A DNA stretch of 64,000 nt from Solenopsis invicta (taxonomy: Eukaryota; Arthropoda; Insecta; Hymenoptera; Formicidae), in NCBI RefSeq assembly GCF_016802725.1, contig NC_052676.1, forward strand, positions 9,642,436-9,706,435, read 5' to 3'. Shown piece after piece: positions 38,825 to 49,273 of this stretch; position 1 is the first letter of the stretch; each line of letters opens with the position of its first letter. The notes below the pieces were generated by a model. That model was not told the origin of the DNA. It saw only the letters and a list, made by a program, of their open reading frames with translations, and did no database searches. A program made the translations under genes and the position numbers.

Positions 38825-41800
38825 ATGGAAACGGTTTACGATATTTGTGCTTATAAAAACTGTCATAACGGCCGATTTACTACAGGTTCACATCTATTTA
38901 GATTTCCATCAAAGGAAGATGCACGACAAAAAATATGGATACGCAACAGTGGTGATGCATATTTTAAGAGATAAAATCGTTCTTATAAATAGAAAATGTT
39001 TCTTCGAATACAGGGTTAGGTAACTTAAAATGTCCCACGTAGCGCATAATGGTTTCAAATACGTTTTTAAAACGTATCCATAGTTTCATAACCATAAAGA
39101 ACCATTAAAAAACGTTTAAACAGAAACGTTTTTGAAATCATAGTTTAAGAAACGTATTTTTTACGTTTCTTCTGTAAATATTTGTAAAAATGTAATACTG
39201 TAACAAACAGTTTTCGTAACTTTAAATAAAATAGAAATGTTTTTTAAAATAAAAAGAATCGAGAATCTTTCTCAAGAATTCTTTGTGGAAATTTTCGAGT
39301 AGTCACTCATTCAAGTCGTAGTCGTAAAAGAGTATAATTTTATATATGTTTATATAAATAATATGCTTTAATTATATATTTTATTTTTTCAATAACATAT
39401 ATTGACTCGATATACGTGTGTTAACACAAAGTGTTAAAAAGATTCTCGATTTTTTTACTTTAAATAACATTTCTATTTTATTTAACATTAAGAAAACTGT
39501 TTTTGAAAATTAATTAGAAATTCTAAAAAAGAAGAAATTTTAAAATTTCTTTATCCGTAAAAAACACGTTTCTATAATAATTTTTTAAACGTTATTTTAT
39601 CGGAAAAGAAACGTTTCGTTAATGTTTTTCTGAGTGGACATTTTAACGCATGAAAAACGTTTCTAAAAATCGGTAGTAAAACGTTTCGGAAAAACATTCA
39701 TAAAACGTTTTTGAAATGTATATGTGCTACTTGGGGGTCTTTATAATTATATTTCATTAAAGTTAATGATTTATCAAATGAATTTAGATTACAATAAAGG
39801 TAAATAATTAGGCCTTTAACGACAGGATTTATTCCGAAAAATAATACTTTGAGAAACTTCTATAATATCCTAAATTATAAAACAGGAATAAATAATTTAA
39901 TTAAACTATTTATCTTAAATTATAAAACTCGAGTAAATTAATTACGAAATAAATAAATAAATAAAATTATTTATCTTTATTGTTATTCACTAATACAAGC
40001 CTAACTTCATTTTGATTTTTTTGAATATAAATATGTTAAAATTAAAGTTACACAGCAAGAAAAAACTGACTTAATCAAAAATTATGTTCAGATAGAATTA
40101 ATGTAAATTAATAAATAAGTTAATTTTATAAAACATTTTTTACATAAATGTAGAAATTTGAGGATTAGGTAGTATAATTACTTTAAAAATTAATTTTTCA
40201 CGTATTTAATTTTAAATGATTTAATTTGGAACTTTGACTAATTATTTTTAAACACATCAATTTTTATTTATTGACTCTTTTTAACTAAGTTACAAATTTA
40301 TGTAACAAAAATTATAAGTTTATGTAAAAAAAATTAAAAATAAATTCCCACATAAAATTATTTTTTTGTTATTTCATATAAAGTTATTTTACAAAGATAT
40401 TAAACTTATTTGATGATTATATAATTGTTTTAAGTCAGGCTTGTCAAAAATCCGGCTCACAATCCAAAGCGTTTTCTACCTTTCTGTTGCCTTGATGGAA
40501 TGACATAAAGAGTAAACAAAAAAAAAAATAGAACGTTAATAGCTCTGCTTTAATTTTAATGTCGAGTGTAATTATACAGTTAAAAAATATAAGTGTACGC
40601 GGTGAAATCCTGTTAATAATGAAAACGTTACCGTTGACTTGTACGCGCGGTGCGAAAGCAACACGCCGCGAGCGGACTTGTGCGCGCGGCGTGAAAGCAA
40701 CACGCTGCACGCTGTGAGCAGACTTGTACGCGCGACGTGGAAGCAACACGCTGCTTAAAATTCGTTGAATAGTTAGGATAGTTAAGATTTACCGGAATCT
40801 TTAAAATATTTACTATTTGTTTACCGTATTTTATTACTCTATTTCAGGGAATATTAAATTAGAAAAATGGACTGCCAGTTCAGTTCGTCATGCAGGTTTG
40901 TGTGCAGATCATTTTAGTGCAAATTCTTTTAAGGGAGAAAATAAAAAAGCATTAAAACGCGATGCATTGCCAATTCGCTGTAATGATGTAATAAACTTAA
41001 CAGAAAAATGTAATGAAGTTGTACAAATAGAAGACAAGCAAAGAGAACAAGAACAAAACCAAATAATAGATATGGAAATAGTAGAAAGTACTAATGATAA
41101 TGCAATTGCAGGAACATCATTTGACATCGAATACAATGATAAAATTGATAATCGATCATTAGATCGATTCAGACGAACTTATCGTCCAGCAAAATTAAAT
41201 TTTGACAATGCATTAGAAGAAGAAGATATAACAGAATGGATGCATTTAGAATCTGAAAGATATGAAAATATTGAAGAAGAAAGTGCAGAAAAGATAATTA
41301 AAAATTTAAGGCGTGAAAATATTCATCTGCGTCAGACTATAAGAAGTTTAAGATTACGTTTATTACGTCGTCATGTACCTAATAAAAAATTTAGTAAAAA
41401 GAATAACAAAAAGAAGATACAAAATTTAATCAATGAACAAAATTTGCATCCCGTTGCCAAAGCAATGATAAACTTACAACTCCATACTCCACATACGGCA
41501 TATACAGAAAAAGAAAAAACTCTTTCGAAACAGCTTTTTTATTATTCGGCGTCTGCATTGCGTCGTTTGCGAAAAACAGGTTGCAATTTTCCTGCAGAAC
41601 GAACTATTAGAAGATGGCACGAAGAATTGAATATAATACCAAGATTTTGTGAATGCATATTCAGCAAATTGCAAGAAAAAATGTCACGGTTGCCTGCAGA
41701 AGAAAGAGTTTGTGCTTTAAAATGGGATGAAATGTACATAAAAACATATGAAGAATACTCATTTAGTCTGGATCAAATAGAAGGACTCGTAGATCTTGGG

Positions 41801-43534
41801 CCTTTAGGAAGAAGAAACGAAAGAGCAAAATGCATATTTGTATTCAGCGTGGATAGTATAAATGCACGTCGTCCGTGGCGTCAGCCTCTAGCATATTTTG
41901 TTCCAGGAAAATGTTTGAAAGCAGAAGAAATAGTGATTTTAATGAAAGAATGCTTAGATAGATTAAATAAAACGGGTGCTGATGTACGACTCGTAACATG
42001 CGATCAGGGACCATCAAATCAAAGCGCTTTTACTCAACTTGGTGTGAACTCAGATCAGATATATTTTATGCATAATGGAAAAAAATATTTCGCGACATTT
42101 GATTTTCCGCATTTAATAAAAAGATTGGCAAGCTTGTTAAGAAAACATAAATATTTGTACCATGATGGAAAAATTATAGCATCGTATGACGATTATGAAA
42201 TAACGTACGCTATTGATAACGCTGCACAAGGAGGTTCAAATTTATTATCACATATAACACCAGCACATATTCGTCCCAATACTTTCGAGGCGATGAATGT
42301 AAAAAAAGTTTTTCAATTATTAAGTCACAGATTTGCAGCTGCAATATTATTAGCAGGATATAGTAAACAGTTACGAACAGATACTTGGGAAGCAACAGCT
42401 AACTTTACAGAGTACATAAATAAAGTAATTGATGCTTGCAATTCTTATAGTCTGAATATGAAATTTGGTGGAAAACGACCATTGTCTTCAAAAAATCCAG
42501 ACATTGAAATTTTATTAAAAAATTTTGTTCAATGGTGCTCAAGATGGTCTTTGTCACCGGATAAAATTTCACAAATTCCTTGCTTAAAGGGTCTTACTTT
42601 AACGATAACAACAATTCTTGAAACATATAAAGAAATAAAAGAGCAATATGAAACTTTCGAACTTGCTACAGGACTGTGTAATCAAGATTCCGTCGAATAT
42701 TTATTTGCCACATTTAGACAGCGCGGTGGATGTAATGCCAATCCCACAGCAAGAATGATAAGACTCAATTTTAGACATATATTAGCAACAGGATATATGC
42801 AAACAAGCGATAAAGGCAATGTTCAATGCCCAGAAGCTGAAACTCTTATTAATCCACCGAGTCAACTTGTAAAAACGATAGAGAATGCATTAAATAAAAA
42901 TCATATTACTGTTCAACATGATATTGAACCTGAACATGAATTACTTATACAAGAGACAGAAATTATAGAAAAATATGATATTGTAAAAGATTCTGACGAT
43001 ACATGTTCAACAACGCTTTATGATCAAAATGCTATTGCATTTTTTGCTGGATACGTAGCACGACGAAATAATGCAAAAACAAAATGCCCCAATTGTCGCG
43101 ACATTATGCTGAAAACGCCAATGGACGATGTGACAGAAACTGAAAAGTACATCGAATATCGCGAATATCCAAATATAGAAGAAGATGCTCCTATTGTCAC
43201 GAAGTTAATAAGGCCAACAACTCTTTTCGACAATATAATCGAGATACAACTAAAAGCATTTAATCGTGTTTGGAAACATTACTGGGCATGTACACACATT
43301 TTAGATAAGATATCTAACGAATGTGTTAATTTAACCAATGAAAAATATCCAGAATGGTTTGATAAAAACAATGCGTGTTATAGTCATCGATTGCAAGCAT
43401 TGAAATTTCTGATAAGTGTTAAATTATATGCTACTACAAGATATAACAATCGCAAAGACAAAAGCAGCAAAAGCAGCAAAAGTAGCAAAAGCAGCAGTAA
43501 ACATCGAAAAGTAAAAATTTTACAAAATAAATAA
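38825..43534 (+). CDS. THAP-domain P-element-type transposase (intact)
   Basis: Exon 1 is 38825-38951 and exon 2 is 40848-43534, joined phase 1 at Ser-Gly, giving 937 residues. The splice rebuilds a C2CH THAP domain: CAYKNC ... FRFPS ... W ... CADHF and DALPI. An acidic linker and a coiled coil (ENIHLRQTIRSLRLRLL) follow, then the P-element RNase-H-like core. Acidic residues sit at KWDEMYIK (near 331), TCDQG (near 426) and VEYLFATFRQRGG (near 658), and FDFPHLIK is also present. A GTP-binding-type insert is expected between them. Near the C-terminus are AGYVARR and CPNC, then a Lys/Ser-rich tail. It is the only transposase inside the 19.5 kb element and no closer P-type ends flank it. The 1.9 kb intron carries a MITE. 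Confidence 0.9.
39030..39737. mobile_element. CCCACGTAGCGCATA MITE in the transposase intron
   Basis: The left end CCCACGTAGCGCATAATGG and the reverse complement of the right end (CCCCAAGTAGCACATATAC) match imperfectly. The interior is full of AAACGTTT and AAACGTATTT-type palindromic words. Ends resemble those of the CCCACATAGCAC element in the palindrome arms. Confidence 0.55.
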
Positions 43535-43863
43535 AAAAAATGGAATTAAAAATAAAATTGTGATAAGAAAATTAAAACACAGCCATCTTGCATCATCGAG
43601 CACTATTCTATAATAAAAGAGAAAACAAAGTATATAAAATAAAATAAGGCATAAAAAAACTGACGAAAAGCAAATAAGAAGCAGAAGAAATGACAAGTAT
43701 AAGATACTTCAAAAACTGGGCAACTAAGAATATTAAAAAATAATATATATTTATCTTCAAACATGTTGAAATATATTCTTTGTGAAATATAAAATGTAGA
43801 ATACATATCGTGTATTTTATTATAATTAACTGTGTGCAGAGTACAATATTTTTTATATATTAA
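43535..43863. other. Transposase 3' flank
   Basis: AT-rich sequence follows the stop with several AATAAA-like signals, which may serve as poly(A) sites. No gene seen. Confidence 0.4.
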
Positions 43864-43864
43864 A

Positions 43865-44657
43865 CTGCGTAAAACACAGAATACTTTATTTAACAATTTA
43901 CTGCGCATAGCACAGAATATTTATTACATTTCACTGCGTAAAACACAGAATACTTTATTTAACAATTTACTGCGCATTGCGCAGAATACTTATTACATTT
44001 CACTGCGTAAAACGCAGAATACTTTATTTAACAATTTACTGCGCATAGCGCAGAATATTTTGTTACATTTCACTGCGTAAAATGCAAAATACTGTATTTA
44101 ACAATTTACTGCGCATAGCGCAGAATATTTATTACATTTCACTGCGTAAAACGCAGAATACTTTATTTAATAATTTACTGCGCATAGTGCAGAATATTTA
44201 TTACATTTCACTGCGTAAAACGCAGAATACTTTATTTAACAATTTACTGCGCATAGCGCAGAATATTTATTACATTTCACTGCGTAAAACGCAGAATACT
44301 TTATTTAACAATTTACTGCGCATAGCGCAGAATATTTATTACATTTCACTGCGTAAAACGCAGAATACTTTATTGAACAATTTACTGCGCATAGCGCAGA
44401 ATATTTTATTACATTTCACTGCGTAAAACGCAGAATAAATTTTTTAGCAATTTACTGCGCATAGCGCAGAATATTTTCTTATATTTCACTGTCTAAAAAG
44501 ACGCAGAAAAGATTTGTTTAACAATTTATTGCATATAGAACAATAATCATTTTTAACATTTTGCTGCGTAAAACGCAGAATATATTTTTTAACAATTTAC
44601 TGCGTATAACGCAGAATGTTTTTTTTACGTTTCACTGCTTGACATGACTCAAAGCAG
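43865..44657. repeat. Array of alternating 15-bp palindromes, 69-bp unit
   Basis: The 69-bp unit holds two palindromes, CTGCGTAAAACGCAG and CTGCGCATAGCGCAG, each followed by about 20 bp of AT-rich spacer (GAATACTTTATTTAACAATT or GAATATTTATTACATTTCA). About 22 palindromes are present. The central units are nearly identical and the outer ones are diverged, ending with a longer imperfect one at 44635-44657. A reading frame across the repeats is a by-product of the 69-bp period. The array lies 330 bp after the P-type transposase. Confidence 0.9.
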
Positions 44658-45174
44658 AAGATAGAATTGCTATAAGGAAGTATATACAAGTAAGTATTTT
44701 TATAAGTTAAATGTGTTAATTATTTACGCTAATTTTTTGGTTCATTTTTAAATGGTTAAAAAATTTATAAAATATTGCATATTAAAGCCATTATATCGGA
44801 AATATTAAAACTATATATAATACGTGTGTGCGTGCATACGTGTGCATATGCGTGTTTGTATAAAAGCTTTCTAAAGTCTTTGTAAAATATATATTATAGT
44901 CTCTTTCAATTATTCAATTTTCCAATATTTATTTTCAGTATATATATAAAAAATTAATACAATATAAAATTGTCTATGAATTAATTACAAATCTTTTAAT
45001 TTTAATTGCATATTAATAAATATAAAATATATAAATCATATTTTTCGAAAAGAATATATTAAATGTTTAATTGATACAAATATTTACTAAAATTGTTTTT
45101 TTATTTTTGTTAATATTATATTTCTTTGTAATAAATATTAAAAAATTGTAATCTTATAATTTATATTCTACAGA
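44658..45174. other. AT-rich spacer
   Basis: There is no coding sequence. A pyrimidine tract and AG near 45173-45174 could be a splice acceptor for the next exon. Confidence 0.5.
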
Positions 45175-46700
45175 CTCGCAACTTTTCTTTGGTGCGTCTC
45201 CACCCACTCCCCCTCCGCCCTCCCCCGCATCACGACTGTCTGCCGTCAAGAGTTGACAAACGGTAGCAGCATCCGAGACACGCCAGCGCGACCGCGAGGA
45301 ATCATTCAGTCACTGGTCACTAATTCGTTAAATAGCTATTGATAATCGTGCTCAGCGGAAAAAATGTAAGTAAAAACATACATTTTCTTTAAAATAATCT
45401 GGCAAGTATTGAGTCACACACAATCCTTGCCAGATTATTTTAAAGAAATATCCAATTGCGCTTCTAAAGATGTTAGGCGCGTGTTTTTGTCATTATATCC
45501 TTTCGTGTAATGAATACTAAATCTAGACTGACAAAAACACGCTCTAACATTTTATAAGGCATATTATCTGATAACGTAATATAATAAATTATATATATTT
45601 ACAGATTTATTAATAAAATGTACAATTATTTATAGGTCAGGACGCAAGACACATGGAAAAAAAATAAAGAAGACGGAAAGAGATTTAGATGCCGAGTTAG
45701 ATAAAGAAATACAGGAGGGAATGAGAGGAATAGAGATAGATGAGAACGTGATAGAGAAAGGGGAAGAGACAGAGGAAGAGATAGAAGAGGAAGAGGAGGA
45801 AGAAGAGAAAAAAAACAAAAAGAAAAAGAGAGGAGGACGTTTGCTGAAAGAAAGAAACGTGATGTAAGTACATGCTTTTATAATTAGTAGTAATATAATA
45901 TTTTTCGGCATATTATAGCAGCTCTTTGATGTTTTACACATTAAGATATATAATATATATTTTTTTCTGTTTGATTTAGATATGGAAAACCACGTGGATA
46001 TAAGTGAGGAGGAGGATGGACAGGAGGGTGGAAAGAAGTATCGAGAGGAGGATTGAGAGGAGGGTGGAGAGGAGAGTCGAGAGGAGGATGGAGAGGAGGG
46101 TGGAGAGGAGAGTCGAGAGGAGGATGGATGAGAGGAGGGTGGAGAGGAGAGTCGAGAGGAGGGTGGATGAGAGGAGGGTGGAAAGGAGAGTCGAGAGGAG
46201 GATGGAGAAGAGGAGGCAGAGTTCGGTAAATATATATTTTTAAATTAAAGTTAATAATTTAAAATTAAGTTAAAATAAAACTAGGTATTAAGTTAAATTA
46301 ATAGTTAATTTTGAAAAATATTCATGTTAAATTTAAAAATCGTAAATTTTTAAAGTTACAATTCCAAATAATTATAATAAAAATCATCAAATAAATTTAA
46401 TATCTTATTTGTAAATTAAGTCTATATGAAATAACAAAGAAATATTGTTCTATATGTGGGAATGTATTTTTTTCTCTTATAAATATTTTGTTTACATACA
46501 TACATTTTTAATTTATAAAAAGTTCATAAATTAAAATATATGTTTCAAAAATAACGAAAGTTAAAAATTGAAGCTGAAAATTAAATTATTTTAAAATAAT
46601 TTATTAATTTTTGTTTAGCTACGACCCAACTTTCAGCAGTGAGGAAAGATGGCAAGCGCAACGGACAGGCGGATGCAACTTTTATTTCAACTGCTGTTAA
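45175..46700 (+). CDS. Four-exon Glu/Lys-rich and RGG-W-repeat protein, with in-frame TGA
   Basis: Exon 1 (about 45175-45365) is GC-rich and ends with AT of the start codon; the intron splits ATG. Exon 2 is 45636-45863, exon 3 45980-46225, exon 4 46619-46700. All junctions are GT-AG and phases agree. Product: MSGRKTHGKKIKKTE, an LDAELDKE segment, a Glu-rich block, a Lys block, then VIYGKPRGYK and TGA at 46005-46007 (codon 86). Beyond it the same frame runs 99 codons: GGGWTGGWKE, tandem RGGWRGES / RGGWMRGGW repeats, then YDPTFSSEERWQAQ and CNFYFNCC with TAA at 46698. The TGA sits where a Trp codon would fit the repeat, so it may be a nonsense change, readthrough or editing site. Other frames stop. 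I do not recognise the family; RGG boxes usually bind RNA. Confidence 0.55.
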
Positions 46701-46842
46701 TATATTAATAAAATTAAATTTATAACTTATAACTTAATTTAAGTACAATTATTTATTGCCTTATTACTGCGAATATTTCTCTCTCTCTTTCTTTCTTTTT
46801 TATTTAGTATTTTTTGTTCTATATATATTTTTCACTTTATAA

Positions 46843-47493
46843 TTATATGGTTTAATTCGGTTGTTAGAAGTATTTATTTATATAAGAATAAAATTTAATT
46901 ATTTAATTTTAAGATTAAGAGTTATTGGTAGGGTGATAGTTAGGATATTATGCTTAATTCAAGTAGATATAAAAAGGTTAGTAGCATATTCATCTGTAGT
47001 TCATATAAATATAATATTATGTGCTTTAATAACAATACATAAGTTAGGTGTATTGGGGGGTTCTATTATAATAATTTCTCATGGGTTATGTTCATCGGGA
47101 TTATTTTATATAGTAAATTTATTTTATGAACGGAGGGGCAGGCGATTATTAGTTTTTAATAAGGGAATGATAACAAAATTATCGTCTGTGATATTGTGGT
47201 GATTCTTATTATGTGTTGCTAATTTTTCTTTTCCATTTTCATTAAATTTTTTTAGGGAATTAATAATTTTAATGGTTATTTTAAATTGAAATTTATGTAT
47301 AATTATTTATTTAATAATAATTTGTTTTATGAGGGGGGCCTATTCTTTGTACTTATTTTCTTATGTTCAGCATGGGGTAAAAAGATATGGTCTAATAAAG
47401 TTTAATATAAGATTAATAAAAGAATTTGTTGTATTGATCATACATTTTTATCCGTTATTAATATTAATATTAAATTTAATTATATTAATATAA
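46843..47493 (+). pseudogene. ND4: nad4 C-terminal part (in numt)
   Basis: About 216 codons of NADH dehydrogenase subunit 4. Landmarks are LIQVDIKRLVAYSSVVH, ISHGLCSSGLF and NLFYER. In the nuclear code it is broken by TGA at two Trp positions; in mitochondrial code it is intact up to TAA 47491-47493. Confidence 0.9.
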
Positions 47494-47502
47494 GGTTGCG
47501 GA

Positions 47503-47574
47503 ATAATTTGAGTAGTTTAAAAAAAATGTTATTTTGTGGAAATAATGATATACTAATTTAGTATCTTAGATTAT
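47503..47574 (+). tRNA. trnH: Mitochondrial tRNA-His (GTG), in numt
   Basis: The acceptor stem ATAATTT/AGATTAT pairs over 7 bp with one G-U. The anticodon stem TTATT/AATAA holds the loop TTGTGGA with GTG. The T stem is TACTA/TAGTA. It lies between nad4 and nad5 as in insects. As a nuclear copy it is presumably not transcribed by mitochondrial machinery. Confidence 0.85.
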
Positions 47575-47589
47575 TATAATTAATATTTA

Positions 47590-47917
47590 TATTTATTTTA
47601 TTTTTATGTTTTTGGGTTTTATTTTTATATTTAATATGAGTATTTTATTGTATTATTATGATTTTAGAATGATAATAGAATGAATATTTTTAAGTGTTAA
47701 TTCTATAAATATGGAGTTGATTTTTTTATTGGATTGAGTGAGAATAATATTTATTAGTGTAATTTTTTTAATTTCTTCTATTATTATAATTTATAGTATA
47801 GGATATATAGAAGGGGAGAAATTTTTAAAACGATTTATTTATTTGGTTATTATGTTTATTTTTTCAATAGTTTTAATGATTATTAGTCTTTATTATTATA
47901 TTACTTTTATTTTCTCT
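47590..47917 (+). pseudogene. ND5: nad5 N-terminal part (in numt)
   Basis: About 105 codons readable in mitochondrial code, including MELIFLLDW and GYIEGEKFLKRFIYLV, the conserved start of NADH dehydrogenase subunit 5. It breaks off after ITFIFS, before the expected WDGLG motif. Confidence 0.82.
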
Positions 47918-48568
47918 TGTGCTCTTATTCTTCGCATATTTTTTGTTTTGTTGCTGTATTTTGTTTTAATTTGTTTCTTATTATTATTTTTTGTACAATA
48001 TTAAATATGCGCGTATTATTTCTAAATTATACATATGCGCGCATATACCATTATAACAAAATATAAAAACATTTATAAAGAGTGGGCGCTTTCCGGTCTC
48101 TCTACGTCCCTGCCAGAAGTCGCCCGAAATCCTCTTTCAGAATTTTACGGCTGAAAATGTAACGTGGAAAACGAGATGGGTGAGAGGGGGTGAGGAGAGG
48201 AGGGTATTCGCAGAGACAACATCGTCGCTCGCTCGGCTCGCTCCGTGTTACAACCGCGAATGTTTCTCTCTCTCTCTAGCCGATGGCGAGACAAAGGACG
48301 GACAAAGATTGATCGTCCGTTTTTACCTAACTAATGTGTCTTCTCGCTCTTTCATGTACCACGGAAGAGAACCACAAAATTGCCGACATTACCAAGTAGC
48401 ACGAAACGGAACCGCAAAATCGTGCACATAACGACGGGAATCATACACATTGGCTACGTAGTTCATGTGCACGTTTTGTGCACATAGAGGCGCCAGTGGA
48501 CGGAAAGACCTCAGGCTCGCCATGTCCTCTCTCAGTTTTCTCTCTGGTGTAAACAAGGTCATTATTAC

Positions 48569-49106
48569 CACGGGAGTGCAGGCAGTATCTAAAAGCAGGA
48601 AACAACCGGGCCAGGCAGGATCGGGGATGAATGTATGCGCGCGCATGTATAGCGAGTGGGACGTGATCACGTGATTAACCTAAGAAGAAGAGAACCAAGA
48701 GAACGACTGTGACTATTGGCAACGATAGAAAAGGTCAGAATGGCAAGTTGCAACTATTGAAAGTTGGAAAGTGATTAAAGTGATCAGGCACAAATTCTGT
48801 TTTGACATACGCTACATAATTGGTTTATGTTCTTGCTTATTATGTTAAGTGAGAATTTATTAAAACGTTTGGAAGATCTTATAATTGTAAGTTTAGTTAT
48901 AAATAAAAATTAAGTAATGTATATTTGTCATTATTTTGTGAAATAAAAATATATTTCTATGTAACATTAATTAATTTACTCTTTTTTTGTACCTCTTATT
49001 TAATTGCACCTAATGTCTGTTATATATATTGTTATATATGTTTAAAAACATTTATCAATAAAAATTCTAAGTGTGGGCCGAAGACTTTAAAATTAATGTA
49101 GAGTAG

Positions 49107-49160
<54 letters not shown>

Positions 49161-49273
49161 TATATATGAGAGAGAGAGAGAATCATGTAGTATCAAGGCC
49201 AGGCCACTTGGATCGCGTCGATCGCTTGTGTTCCCACCGTTTCCATCGTTTAACATGAAGTTGCAGTCCCATG
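48569..49273 (-). mobile_element. CATGGGACTGCA element, copy 2
   Basis: It runs from CACGGGAGTGCAGGCAGTAT to ...GTTGCAGTCCCATG. It is 705 bp, flanked by the perfect 8-bp duplication ATTATTAC (48561-48568, 49274-49281). It is longer than copy 1 mainly because of a TA microsatellite (about 49108-49157). Confidence 0.9.

Larger units (their letters stand above)
46843..47917 (+). pseudogene. Nuclear mitochondrial insert (nad4 - trnH - nad5)
   Basis: The order and strand of nad4, tRNA-His and nad5 follow the insect mitochondrial minus strand. The nad4 part is open to its own TAA only if TGA is Trp and AGA/AGG are Ser, that is, the invertebrate mitochondrial code. No lesion was found, so the transfer looks recent. 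The left edge is at YGLIR of nad4; the right edge is within nad5 after ITFIFS, where WDGLG should follow but does not. It lies 140 bp after the RGG gene and about 65 bp from the right terminal repeat of the 19.5 kb element. Confidence 0.9.
29057..48546. mobile_element. 19.5 kb P-type transposon with about 570-bp terminal inverted repeats
   Basis: The left end CAGAGAGAAAACTGAGAGAG has its inverse at 48527-48546. The inverted repeats continue inward for about 570 bp once a nested element (29101-30363) and a LINE (about 30600-35400) are removed from the left copy. Left pieces are 29057-29100, 30364-30599 and 35401-35698; the right copy is 47983-48546. In the middle piece I count five differences in about 230 bp. 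GTGTAAAC is present immediately outside both ends (29049-29056, 48547-48554). CA-type ends with an 8-bp duplication fit the P superfamily, and an intact THAP/P transposase lies inside. Without nested insertions the element is roughly 12 kb. The remaining interior carries a short-palindrome array, a spliced gene and a mitochondrial insert. Confidence 0.8.

Noticed and set aside
43832..44426. Long repetitive reading frames (LRKTQNTLFNNLL-type) read as a repeat protein
   Set aside because: The 69-bp period is a multiple of three, so any stop-free frame stays open. The palindromic DNA pattern explains the conservation better than a protein.
43865..44657. CRISPR array
   Set aside because: Spacers are nearly identical, two palindromes alternate, and the context is an animal nuclear transposon with no cas genes.
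46004..46243. Arg/Glu-rich protein (MRRMDRRVERS-type frame)
   Set aside because: This frame does not continue through the splice at 46225/46619 (it stops soon after), whereas the RGG-W frame does.
47738..48004. Nuclear membrane-protein gene
   Set aside because: The hydrophobic frame is nad5 read in the nuclear code and runs out past the mitochondrial junction.
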